DNA of 64,000 nt from Spirosoma sp. KCTC 42546. Its GTDB lineage: Bacteria > Bacteroidota > Bacteroidia > Cytophagales > Spirosomataceae. Position 1 is the stretch's first letter. Every line of letters starts with the position of its first letter. The stretch lies in NCBI RefSeq assembly GCF_006965485.1, contig NZ_CP041360.1, forward strand, positions 7,110,501-7,174,500, written 5' to 3'. This document shows positions 55,529 to 64,000 of this stretch, piece after piece. Both the position numbers and the translations under genes were made by a program. The notes beneath the pieces were generated by a model, which was given only the letters and a program-made list of their open reading frames with translations, was not told the DNA's origin and made no database searches.

Positions 55529-58500
55529 ATGATCGCATTGTTCATGAAACAGATATCCTCGCTCTTTTTTTATTCCAAATTATCTTCAAGTGATAACAAT
55601 AAACAATTGTTACACAATAAATCAAAATGGATACTTAAAGACTTACTACTTTTTCTGGTATTAGTAGTTGGCTACACAACAAGCTCTGCTCAGATAAGTG
55701 GCAAAGTCGTTCGGGAGTTTAATATGAATGGAATAGCAGATGTAGCTGTCAGCAATTCCTTTCATGATGTAGCCAACGGCAATGCCACCTCTATTACAAC
55801 CCGGCTAGCTGAGGTTGGGCTCCCGGGGGCATCTATAACGGTATATGGCGATAACGAACTTGTTCTGGGAACAACTACCTCAACCTCAACGGGTAGCTGG
55901 TCTCTAACCATTCCAAATACCTATACGGGTACGCAGGTGTTGGTGGAGTGTAAACCACCTGTTAGCCTTGCCTTTCTACAGACAGGCCCTCATGGAACAG
56001 ATAACAGTACCACGATAGCGAAAGTAGCAAAGACAGCCACAAACGTAAATTTCACCTTTGGTCTGGGCTCCGAGCACGCCCAGGATAGCCCTGATCTGGC
56101 TTTAGCCTGCTTTGCCTTGCCCAATCCCAGTAACACCACGGGCAACCCTGGCTCCAGCGAACCGATGGTCATTCGGTTTCCTTACATCAATGGTGGCCCC
56201 CTGACAAATGGAACTCGCAATGCTATCAGCGGAACCGGTCAGAACTACTATTCCACTACCGAATACCCTCCCATAACAAGCAAGACCATACTAACTACTT
56301 TTGGCCAAACGGGTACGGTATATGGGGTAGCGTATGATAAACGTCGGAACCGACTGCTAACCAGCGCGTTTGAGCGGGCCTATACAGGTATTGGCCCTAA
56401 TGGGGCAGGAGGTGAAGGTAAATTATACGTCACTACATTTAACACGAATGGCACGGCTGCCAGCACTAGTCTGTGGCTTGATTTAGAAACTGCCCTATCT
56501 GCCGGGGTAGCGGGCACAGACCCGGCCATCACGCCTAACCTGACTTTCGTAAATAGCAATCCTACAACCATATCCCGTTTTGAACATAACAAAATAGGGC
56601 ATATCAGTTTAGGCGATTTAGAGTTTTCTGCGGATGGAAAGACCGTATTTGTCGTCAACCTCTTTTCCAAGCAGATTTACGGTATACCCGTTAATGCCAA
56701 TGGCACACCGAATACGGCGGCTATCAAAACCTATACCCCTACCAATCCCTGTGCTAGTGGTAGTTTTACCGATCCGGCTACCCCAGCCGGTGCACGTCCG
56801 TATAATGCTCTACTGGGGTTAGGTGTCCATCCTGAAACAGGACGTATATACTGCACCGTTACTTGTACAGGACCCAATAGTACAACTAATTTGAGAGGCT
56901 ATATTTATTCGTTTGATCCAACAGCAGCTGTCACAACCTTTACCGAAGAACTTCAGATTCCACTCAATATTAGCTTTCAAAGTGGCAACGATGGAACGGA
57001 AGGTTCATATGCCACCACATCGAATGAGGCCTGGAGCCCAACGGCAAACGATGCCATTGTTACGAATACGTACTCAGACCATGCCTGGATGGGCGATATT
57101 GTCTTCGATATTCAACCGGATGGCACTACCTTCATGATCGTGGGTGGGCGTAACCGCTATATGGACGCCACATCAGGCAGTCGTATTACACACGGACAGG
57201 GCCTTTGGTTGTCTGCTCAAAATGGCAGTAGCTGGACACTGGAATCCAATGGGGTTGCTGGTAGCCGAACAACGGCTAACTCACTCGCACTTGCCTGGTT
57301 TTCTGCTCGAAATGGAAATGGCGTATTCTTCAATACGCATGGCTCTGAAGGAACCAATGGAACCGGAAATATTATTGCAATTCCAGGCTTTACCGAGCTG
57401 GCGCTTGGCGCGGTTGATAACGTAAAATCGGGTGGCAATAGTGGGATTATGTTCCTGAACCGTAGTAATGGATCCCGAACGCGGGATATCCTTCTGCTGG
57501 GCAGCCTGACAAACAGTGGTACTCCTCCACGTGATGCTGTTTATAAAGCTAACCTGTGGGGCGAAGTAGAAGCCCTTCTGGACCCAGCCCCACTAGAGGT
57601 AGGTAACTACGTGTTTATCGACGTGAATAAGAATGGTCTACAAGATCCTTCCGATCTGCCGCTGGCAGGCGTAACCGTATCACTGGTTGAAGATACCAAC
57701 GAGGATGGCCTCCCAAACGAAACCGTTGTTGCCTCCACAACAACAAATGCCAGCGGCCAGTATTATTTCGACCGGGCAGACGGCTTGAAGTATGACACAA
57801 AATATGTAATTGTCATAAACAAGGCCAGTGATTTTACGGCTGGTGGACCACTCGCTGGCTACACACCAACGCTGGCAAATGTATCGTCAAATGCAAAGGA
57901 TACGCGCGATTCGGATGGTGAAGTATTGACTGGCAATTTCGTAAAAACAGCTTTTCAAACGGGTGGGCCAGGCGAAAACAATCACTTGTTCGATTTTGGG
58001 TTTGCGCCACCCTGCTTACTAACCGCAGTGGTCACACCAGGTACTTGTAACACGGCCACAAATCAGTATTCAATTAGTGGTACAGCCAGTTTTACAAATG
58101 CGCTGGCTGGTACATTAACCATTACAGATGGCATCAATACAACCACTATTTCTGTAACAGCAGGACAGACCTCAGCCAGTTTCTCATTAACGGGACTGAC
58201 CAGCGGAACGAGCACACACACAGTTACAGCATCGTTAAGTGATTGTGGAAATACCAGTGTAACCTACACGGCTCCAGCCGCCTGTGTCGTCGGTGTAGCG
58301 GTAACGGTAACTCCAGGACTATGCCAAACCGCTACCAATCAGTATAGTATTTCTGGCACTCTCTCGCTGACTAATGCTGTGGCCGGTACCGCTACCATCA
58401 CTGATGGAATTAGCACCACTACTGTCTCGGTTTCGGCAGGGGCCACCTCCGTGCCTTATACCCTAACTGGGCTTAATTCCGGAACGGGGTCACATACCGT

Positions 58501-61500
58501 AACGGTGAGTTATGCCAGCAAAACTGCAAGTGTGACGTACACTGCTCCTGCGTCCTGTACAGTAGCTGTAGCCCTGACTGTCACGCCCGGTGTCTGTCAA
58601 TCCGCCACGAATCAGTATGACATCACCGGAACCCTCAGCCTGACCAATGCACCAGCCGGTATCGCGACCATCACCGATGGCACGAAATCAACCACGGTAT
58701 CCGTCTCAGCAGGCGCTACCTCTGTACCCTATGCCCTCACTGGATTGAACTCTGGAACAGGGTTGCATACGGTTACTGCCAGCTTCGCAACCAAAACGGC
58801 GAGTGTAACCTACACCGCACCCGTTTCCTGTACTATAGCTCCCTGTGGTCTGTCTATGGTTGTTACACCCGGTCTATGCCAGTCGGCAACGAACAGCTAT
58901 GTCTTATCGGGAACCATTAACGCCACCAACGTGCCCACCAGTGGGACACTCACTATTACATCGGCCGCCCTTTCTCAGCCCAGAACGCTGACCCTCCCAG
59001 CAGCCAATACAGTTTCGGGTACGTTTAGCTACTCCGGACTCATTGCCAACGGGCAGATATATACCATTACCGCCAGCTATTCCGATGGCACCTGCTCGCC
59101 CGTTAGCCAGACATTTACAGCGCCGGTTTCCTGCTCGGTGGCACCCATCTGTAGCCTGAGTGCAACGGCAACTGCAGGAATCTGTGCCACAGCCACCAAT
59201 ACCTACTCTGCTTCGGTAGTTGTCAATCTGACCAATGGAGTTGCCGGGCCAATTACGGTTAGTCTGCCGGGTTCAACGCCAATTAGTCAAACGCTGGCAG
59301 CCAATACCGGTACGTTTACGGCCGTATTTAATGGCCTCACCTCCGATGGAGCCAGCCATACGGCGACCATCAGTCTACCTGGTTGCGGCACCACAACGGC
59401 CACGTTCACGGCTCCCGCATCCTGTTCGGTAACGCCAATCTGCTCCATGAGTGCAGTGGCAACGCCCGGACTCTGCCAAACAGCTACGAACACCTTTACC
59501 ACGATAGCAGTCATCACCCTGACCAATCCGACGACCGGTATCCTGACTGTAACCGATGGTCCGGCCAGCCTGACCTTTGCTACCGTTACTGGAAGCACTA
59601 CTTCCTTCACGGCCACCTTTGCCGGACTTAGCTCCAACGGAACCAGCCATACGGTTACAGCCAGTTTGCCCGGCTGTTCAGCTACTACGACAACCTATAC
59701 GGCACCAGTATCCTGTTCGATAGCGCCCATCTGTAGCCTGAGTGCTACCGCTACCGCCGGACTTTGTGCTACTGCTACGAATACCTATTCAGCTACGGCG
59801 GTGGTTCAGCTAACCAACCCAACGGCGGGTACGCTAACGATTTCCAATGGGCCGCAGAGTGCTACGTTCGTTACAACAGCAGGCACTTCGGCTACCTTCA
59901 CTGTGGAATTCCCCGGTTTAGTATCCGATGGGGCAACGCATACAATCACGGCTTCGCTGCCCGGTTGTAGCACCACGACTGCTACCTATACGGCACCGGC
60001 ATCCTGCTCAATAGCGCCCATCTGTTCCATCAGTGCGGTAGTCACCGCTGGGCTCTGCGCAACAGCAACCAATACGTATTCTGCCACGGCTGTGGTGACG
60101 GTCAATAATCCCGCTGCGGGCGGAACGCTCACGGTAGCCACCGGTGGACAAACGCTCACCTTCAGCACTACAGCCCTCAGTCAGAACACCTTTACGGCTA
60201 CCTTTAACGGGCTTATTTCAGATGGAGCCAGCCATATTATTACAGTCAGTCTACCTGGTTGTGGCAGTGCCAATACGGCCTACACGGCCCCAGCCAGTTG
60301 CTCGATAGCACCGGTTTGTTCGGTGAGTGCAATAGCTACCCCTGGCCTGTGTGCCAGTGCCACGAACACCTTCTCAACCACTGTGCTGGTGACGCTGACT
60401 AATCCAACGGCGGGAACCCTGACTGTTACCGATGGGGTGAACAGTATCACCTTCGTGGTGGCTGCCTCACTGGGTACCACAACTGCCCCGGCTATATTCA
60501 ATGGCATTGTTTCCGATGGCACTACTCACACGGTGACGGTATCGCTGCCCGGTTGCTCGAGTACCACGCTGACCTATACGGCTCCCGTATCCTGTACTGT
60601 GGCTCCACTTCTGGCCAGCCTGGGCGATTATGTCTGGTATGATACCGATGGAGACGGTCAACAGGATAGCAATGAAACCGGTGTGCCGGGCGTAACGGTT
60701 AAACTCTTTAACCCAGCTTCGTCAACGGTTACCCCCATTGCCAGCCTGACTACGGACAGCAATGGCAACTACCTGTTTACCAACCTGATCCCGGGTATTT
60801 ACTGTATCCAGTTCGACAAAACCACACTGCCAACAGGATACACCCTGACGAGTGTTAATTCGGGAACTGATGCCACCGATAGTGATGCGGACCTAAGTAC
60901 AGGTAAGACCACCAACTACACCTTGGCCGCTGGGGAACAGAACTTAACCGTTGATGCCGGTATTGTGCCGCCAACCCCGAGCCTGTCGCTGGACAAATTT
61001 GTTAGTAAATCGAAAGCTAAACTGGGCGAAGTGCTTACCTATACCCTGGTGGTAACCAACAACGGGGCTATTCCGGCGACGAATGTCACGGTTCGGGATT
61101 CGAGTACAACGGGATTGACCTACGTAACGAATTCAGCCACGGCACCCGCGGGGACTACCTTTACCCAGGGAACACCCATTAGCACCTGGACGATTAGCGC
61201 TATCAGTGCTGGACAAAGTCTGAGTTTGACCTTCCAGGCCAAAGCCGATAGCACGGGAATACTCTATAACAAAGCCACCCTACCCGGCGACACGGCGACG
61301 GTCTGTACCTCCATCCCCGTGGTGATGTGTGCGGGCGATCAGTATGCCTTCACCCTCACCGCACCCGCCGGGCGAAGTAGCTACAAGTGGTTCAAAGATA
61401 ACGTCGAAATCCCAGGACAAACCACCAACGTGCTCGAAGTGACCGCACCGGGCACCTATAGCCTGGCCGTCGATAACGTATCGGGAAAATGCCCCGACTT

Positions 61501-61906
61501 CAGCTGTTGCCCCTTCATTGTCGAGGAGGACACGCTACCCACGTTCCAGGCGCAGGCTGTCGTGGCTAGCTGTGTGGGCAATTTGGCCCAGGCTAACGGT
61601 AAGATCGTGCTCACGGGCTTCAACCCCGCCTACACCTACCAGTACTCGCTGGGAAGCAGTTTCAACGAAGCGGCTCCGCTCTCGGGCTCAGCCAAGGTGA
61701 TTCCAGCGGGTGGGGTGCTAGTGAACAATCTGGCTAATCCGGTGGTGGCTCAGGCCTATACGATTCGGGTCTACAATGCTTCGGGCTGTTACACGGATGT
61801 GACGGTGATGCTGTTGCCAACCGTGTGTGGGTGTCCGGCTGAGGTGTGTGTGCCTTATGTGATTAGCCAAACCAAGCGGGCCAAACGCATTGGCGATCCG
61901 CGTTAA
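55529..61906 (+). CDS. 2125-residue exported repeat-rich surface protein
   Basis: A very large predicted cell-surface protein. A hydrophobic segment at residues 38-52 (LLLFLVLVVGYTTSS) ends a long N-terminal signal region. Residues about 100-690 look like a beta-propeller (GDLEFSADGKTVFVV, ALLGLGVHPETGRIY, VFDIQPDGTTFMIVGGRNR). An SdrD B-like domain follows at about 690-825 (NYVFIDVNKNGLQD). Then come nine tandem domains of about 90-100 residues at 829-1692, each with TxGxCxxATNxY near its start and YTAPxSC at its end. A second SdrD B domain is at about 1696-1815, DUF11 at 1821-1930 (YTLVVTNNGAIPATNVTV), and Ig/SprB-like domains after that. The C terminus is a Cys-rich tail (CGCPAEVCVPYVIS) followed by a basic end (TKRAKRIGDPR). 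Adhesion or surface-layer function is inferred. Confidence 0.88.
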   Translation: MIALFMKQISSLFFYSKLSSSDNNKQLLHNKSKWILKDLLLFLVLVVGYTTSSAQISGKVVREFNMNGIADVAVSNSFHDVANGNATSITTRLAEVGLPGASITVYGDNELVLGTTTSTSTGSWSLTIPNTYTGTQVLVECKPPVSLAFLQTGPHGTDNSTTIAKVAKTATNVNFTFGLGSEHAQDSPDLALACFALPNPSNTTGNPGSSEPMVIRFPYINGGPLTNGTRNAISGTGQNYYSTTEYPPITSKTILTTFGQTGTVYGVAYDKRRNRLLTSAFERAYTGIGPNGAGGEGKLYVTTFNTNGTAASTSLWLDLETALSAGVAGTDPAITPNLTFVNSNPTTISRFEHNKIGHISLGDLEFSADGKTVFVVNLFSKQIYGIPVNANGTPNTAAIKTYTPTNPCASGSFTDPATPAGARPYNALLGLGVHPETGRIYCTVTCTGPNSTTNLRGYIYSFDPTAAVTTFTEELQIPLNISFQSGNDGTEGSYATTSNEAWSPTANDAIVTNTYSDHAWMGDIVFDIQPDGTTFMIVGGRNRYMDATSGSRITHGQGLWLSAQNGSSWTLESNGVAGSRTTANSLALAWFSARNGNGVFFNTHGSEGTNGTGNIIAIPGFTELALGAVDNVKSGGNSGIMFLNRSNGSRTRDILLLGSLTNSGTPPRDAVYKANLWGEVEALLDPAPLEVGNYVFIDVNKNGLQDPSDLPLAGVTVSLVEDTNEDGLPNETVVASTTTNASGQYYFDRADGLKYDTKYVIVINKASDFTAGGPLAGYTPTLANVSSNAKDTRDSDGEVLTGNFVKTAFQTGGPGENNHLFDFGFAPPCLLTAVVTPGTCNTATNQYSISGTASFTNALAGTLTITDGINTTTISVTAGQTSASFSLTGLTSGTSTHTVTASLSDCGNTSVTYTAPAACVVGVAVTVTPGLCQTATNQYSISGTLSLTNAVAGTATITDGISTTTVSVSAGATSVPYTLTGLNSGTGSHTVTVSYASKTASVTYTAPASCTVAVALTVTPGVCQSATNQYDITGTLSLTNAPAGIATITDGTKSTTVSVSAGATSVPYALTGLNSGTGLHTVTASFATKTASVTYTAPVSCTIAPCGLSMVVTPGLCQSATNSYVLSGTINATNVPTSGTLTITSAALSQPRTLTLPAANTVSGTFSYSGLIANGQIYTITASYSDGTCSPVSQTFTAPVSCSVAPICSLSATATAGICATATNTYSASVVVNLTNGVAGPITVSLPGSTPISQTLAANTGTFTAVFNGLTSDGASHTATISLPGCGTTTATFTAPASCSVTPICSMSAVATPGLCQTATNTFTTIAVITLTNPTTGILTVTDGPASLTFATVTGSTTSFTATFAGLSSNGTSHTVTASLPGCSATTTTYTAPVSCSIAPICSLSATATAGLCATATNTYSATAVVQLTNPTAGTLTISNGPQSATFVTTAGTSATFTVEFPGLVSDGATHTITASLPGCSTTTATYTAPASCSIAPICSISAVVTAGLCATATNTYSATAVVTVNNPAAGGTLTVATGGQTLTFSTTALSQNTFTATFNGLISDGASHIITVSLPGCGSANTAYTAPASCSIAPVCSVSAIATPGLCASATNTFSTTVLVTLTNPTAGTLTVTDGVNSITFVVAASLGTTTAPAIFNGIVSDGTTHTVTVSLPGCSSTTLTYTAPVSCTVAPLLASLGDYVWYDTDGDGQQDSNETGVPGVTVKLFNPASSTVTPIASLTTDSNGNYLFTNLIPGIYCIQFDKTTLPTGYTLTSVNSGTDATDSDADLSTGKTTNYTLAAGEQNLTVDAGIVPPTPSLSLDKFVSKSKAKLGEVLTYTLVVTNNGAIPATNVTVRDSSTTGLTYVTNSATAPAGTTFTQGTPISTWTISAISAGQSLSLTFQAKADSTGILYNKATLPGDTATVCTSIPVVMCAGDQYAFTLTAPAGRSSYKWFKDNVEIPGQTTNVLEVTAPGTYSLAVDNVSGKCPDFSCCPFIVEEDTLPTFQAQAVVASCVGNLAQANGKIVLTGFNPAYTYQYSLGSSFNEAAPLSGSAKVIPAGGVLVNNLANPVVAQAYTIRVYNASGCYTDVTVMLLPTVCGCPAEVCVPYVISQTKRAKRIGDPR
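58016..60605 (+). repeat. Nine tandem domain repeats in the large surface protein
   Basis: Nine protein-level repeats of roughly 90-100 residues, each bounded by a TPGxC-type motif and a YTAPASC-type motif. The paired Cys at both ends suggests disulfide-linked modules. Repeats 5-9 (about 59150-60605) are the most alike, and repeats 2 and 3 form another close pair. No repeat is identical to its neighbour at DNA level by eye. Confidence 0.85.
58841..59495 (+). repeat. 655-bp duplicated segment (copy A)
   Basis: Matches 62889-63543 base for base at a constant offset of 4048, as far as I could compare line by line. It covers repeat domains 4 and 5 and the start of 6. The flanks differ at once: T versus C before, T versus A after. 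Confidence 0.92.
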
Positions 61907-61912
61907 TCGACA

Positions 61913-61970
61913 GCCTTCTATACACAGAAAGGCCGCTAACGATTTAGCGGCCTTTCTGTGTATAGAAGGC
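61913..61970 (+). terminator. Long terminator after the large surface-protein gene
   Basis: A perfect 26-bp stem (61913-61938 with 61945-61970) around ACGATT, followed by ATTTTAA. The arms carry TATACACAGAAAGGCCGCTA. It begins seven bases after the stop codon. Confidence 0.93.
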
Positions 61971-62762
61971 ATTTTAACTGTACAAGCATGGTCTTAGCCT
62001 GTGTTGGATTCTTTAGTTATGCATGCTCTTTAGATTAGCTTGCTTCCAAGTTGGCACGAAATATGTAAACAAGGATCAATTATTTACATACTAAGCACAT
62101 TACATAAATAGTTGTATACAACTATTCTTTTTGCAAAAATCTATAATATACAGAACTAGCGGCAACAAGTACAAACTTCTGAGCTGGCATACCCTTTGCC
62201 TTACGGAACCCTGTTAACCCAATATCAGTAACCTTGGCGATTCAACCTTTATTCCATGTATTTTTTCACTGAGAAGAAATCTTGTGTAGGCTCCCTGAAA
62301 TTATATGATTTGCGTCTACCAAGTCTACTTGAAATCCGATTTATGGGTTTAATGGTATGTCTCCTGAACCGAGCCAGACAGATACGATTTAGCAGGCACA
62401 TAACACCAGTCCTGAAGCGAGTTTCCCTAACTCGCCAACTTCGGTATGCCGCTATAACTACACTAGTCAATTGCAAAAAACTCAGCAGAGAATATCGATA
62501 CAGCCTATAAACTCCATCACTTTCTGACTCCCAGAGATTCAGCTTTTGCCTTTAGCCGCGGCTAATCTGACCAAATGATCCTATTACCGACAATCTAATA
62601 TCCACCGTACTTGACTTTATCGTTTACCATATGGATTCACTTTACAGCCATCTTTTTCAGCTAGTTGCCTGCTTGGCGAACCGAAACAATACGATAAAGG
62701 CACAAGGACGGCTGAACTATAGCTCGCTCAAACTGCCCAGACTTGAGGGCAAGTTCAACTCT
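61971..62762. other. Intergenic region before the second repeat-protein gene
   Basis: About 790 bases with no supported gene. Opposed short frames at 62249-62510 largely reflect an imperfect palindrome around 62350-62410, where both strands read CLLNR. A small hairpin GCGAGTT/AACTCGC lies at 62417-62435. No TAnnTTTG promoter was recognised. It may be degraded coding DNA. Confidence 0.4.
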
Positions 62763-64000
62763 ATGAATAAGAAAGGATTGTTTTTTTTAAGCAGGATTAA
62801 ATCCTGCCTAAACACGCCTTTTTTGTGCTTTTTTCTAATACCTATTCTATCACTATTGGTAAGCTGGCAAGAGGCACAGGCTCAAACCCCCTGTGGTCTG
62901 TCTATGGTTGTTACACCCGGTCTATGCCAGTCGGCAACGAACAGCTATGTCTTATCGGGAACCATTAACGCCACCAACGTGCCCACCAGTGGGACACTCA
63001 CTATTACATCGGCCGCCCTTTCTCAGCCCAGAACGCTGACCCTCCCAGCAGCCAATACAGTTTCGGGTACGTTTAGCTACTCCGGACTCATTGCCAACGG
63101 GCAGATATATACCATTACCGCCAGCTATTCCGATGGCACCTGCTCGCCCGTTAGCCAGACATTTACAGCGCCGGTTTCCTGCTCGGTGGCACCCATCTGT
63201 AGCCTGAGTGCAACGGCAACTGCAGGAATCTGTGCCACAGCCACCAATACCTACTCTGCTTCGGTAGTTGTCAATCTGACCAATGGAGTTGCCGGGCCAA
63301 TTACGGTTAGTCTGCCGGGTTCAACGCCAATTAGTCAAACGCTGGCAGCCAATACCGGTACGTTTACGGCCGTATTTAATGGCCTCACCTCCGATGGAGC
63401 CAGCCATACGGCGACCATCAGTCTACCTGGTTGCGGCACCACAACGGCCACGTTCACGGCTCCCGCATCCTGTTCGGTAACGCCAATCTGCTCCATGAGT
63501 GCAGTGGCAACGCCCGGACTCTGCCAAACAGCTACGAACACCTATTCCTCAACCGTTGTAGTGACGATACGCAATCCAGCGGCAGGTATTTTAACCATTA
63601 TTGATGGTGACCAGACGCTGACTTTCTCCACGACGGCTAACGCTCAAAACACCTTTACGGCGACCTTCAATGGATTGCTCTCCAATGCAACGACTCATAC
63701 TGTAACGGCTTCACTACCCGATTGCTCAACCACTATCACTACCTATACCGCACCAGCTTCGTGTTCGATAGTGCCAGTTTGTAGTCTGAGTGCCGTGGTC
63801 ACTGTCGGGCTCTGTCAGCCAGCCACTAATACCTACTCTAGTACAGTGGTTGTCACTGTCCAAAACCCGTCAACTGGCATAATCACCATTGGAGACGGAA
63901 CCCTAACCCAGACCTTCTCCACGACGACCACTGCCCGGAACACCTTTACCGTGATTTTCCCTGGCTTGCTTTCTACTGGCACCAGTCATACCGTAACGGC
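62763..64000 (+). CDS. Second repeat-rich exported surface protein, partial (runs off window)
   Basis: ATG at 62763 opens a frame that stays open to the end of the window (412 codons so far). It starts MNKKGLFFLSRIKSCLNTPF and has a hydrophobic stretch ending SLLVSWQEAQAQ, a plausible signal peptide. The mature part opens directly with TPCGLSMVVTPG, the repeat-domain type of the upstream 2125-residue protein. The first 218 or so repeat residues are encoded by the duplicated 655-bp segment. After that, further related but distinct repeats follow (TNTYSSTVVVTIRNPAAG, YTAPASCSIVPVCSLSAVV). The total length and C terminus are not visible. Confidence 0.88.
   Translation, partial: MNKKGLFFLSRIKSCLNTPFLCFFLIPILSLLVSWQEAQAQTPCGLSMVVTPGLCQSATNSYVLSGTINATNVPTSGTLTITSAALSQPRTLTLPAANTVSGTFSYSGLIANGQIYTITASYSDGTCSPVSQTFTAPVSCSVAPICSLSATATAGICATATNTYSASVVVNLTNGVAGPITVSLPGSTPISQTLAANTGTFTAVFNGLTSDGASHTATISLPGCGTTTATFTAPASCSVTPICSMSAVATPGLCQTATNTYSSTVVVTIRNPAAGILTIIDGDQTLTFSTTANAQNTFTATFNGLLSNATTHTVTASLPDCSTTITTYTAPASCSIVPVCSLSAVVTVGLCQPATNTYSSTVVVTVQNPSTGIITIGDGTLTQTFSTTTTARNTFTVIFPGLLSTGTSHTVT
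62889..63543 (+). repeat. 655-bp duplicated segment (copy B)
   Basis: The counterpart of 58841-59495. It begins nine bases after the AQAQ end of the signal-peptide coding sequence, so the duplication boundary coincides with the start of the mature protein. Copy B diverges abruptly at 63544. Confidence 0.92.

Noticed and set aside
58016..60605. Regularly spaced repeats considered as a CRISPR array
   Set aside because: The unit is about 280 bases, protein-coding and degenerate, with no short identical repeats and no cas genes.
62249..62510. Opposed frames of 75 and 84 codons on both strands
   Set aside because: The frames overlap almost completely and both owe part of their sequence to an imperfect palindrome (CLLNR on both strands). 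No family resemblance, signal peptide or promoter supports either.

Overview
The window looks like chromosome of a Bacteroidota (Cytophagales) bacterium, most like Spirosoma and relatives. Three things point there: SusC/SusD pairs and many TonB-linked receptors, promoters with a TAnnTTTG -7 element, and a phylum-typical single-domain starch-synthase-like protein divergent from panC. The genus is inferred from overall resemblance, with no search behind it.

Layout. (1) 1-11.6 kb: the nusG-rplK-rplA-rplJ-rplL-rpoB-rpoC cluster, closed by a strong bidirectional terminator. (2) 11.6-12.3 kb: a MazEF-type toxin-antitoxin pair whose promoter lies inside a dyad operator. (3) 12.4-18.1 kb: two TonB-dependent receptors. 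(4) 18.4-21.4 kb: a PEBP-family protein, an unrecognised regulator-like protein, and a divergent HxlR regulator/QorB-like reductase pair with overlapping promoters. (5) 21.6-26.1 kb: an exported amidase, a penicillin-acylase-type hydrolase and a small lipoprotein. (6) 26.1-33.9 kb: glmS, a RidA protein, the truncated starch-synthase-like protein, panC, an M28 peptidase, a VanX-type dipeptidase and a nucleoside-recognition membrane protein. (7) 34.2-44.8 kb: an AT-rich leader, then two SusC/SusD units, the second with an extra lipoprotein. (8) 44.9-54.2 kb: a subtilisin-like protease, two short-chain dehydrogenases, a beta-barrel protein, a DUF2807 protein, a MarR regulator with a tiny target gene, and two deiminase-family enzymes in tandem. 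(9) 54.6-64 kb: a surface-protein locus with a frameshifted remnant, a 2125-residue repeat protein, and the start of a second repeat protein that runs off the window.

The most unusual content is non-coding or repetitive. Three hairpins (46876-46971, 50602-50688, 51514-51620) have arms built from a 9-nt tandem unit (about RGTGRAGTR) and a similar 15-nt loop. A polypurine/polypyrimidine hairpin between rpoB and rpoC may be a relative. All four lie right after stop codons. The two repeat-protein genes share a 655-bp stretch that reads as identical (58841-59495 and 62889-63543), which points to recent recombination or gene conversion. The VanX-type gene appears to take its signal-peptide coding sequence from a palindromic repeat.

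All calls are from reading the sequence and from knowledge of protein families. No alignment, HMM or folding software was run.
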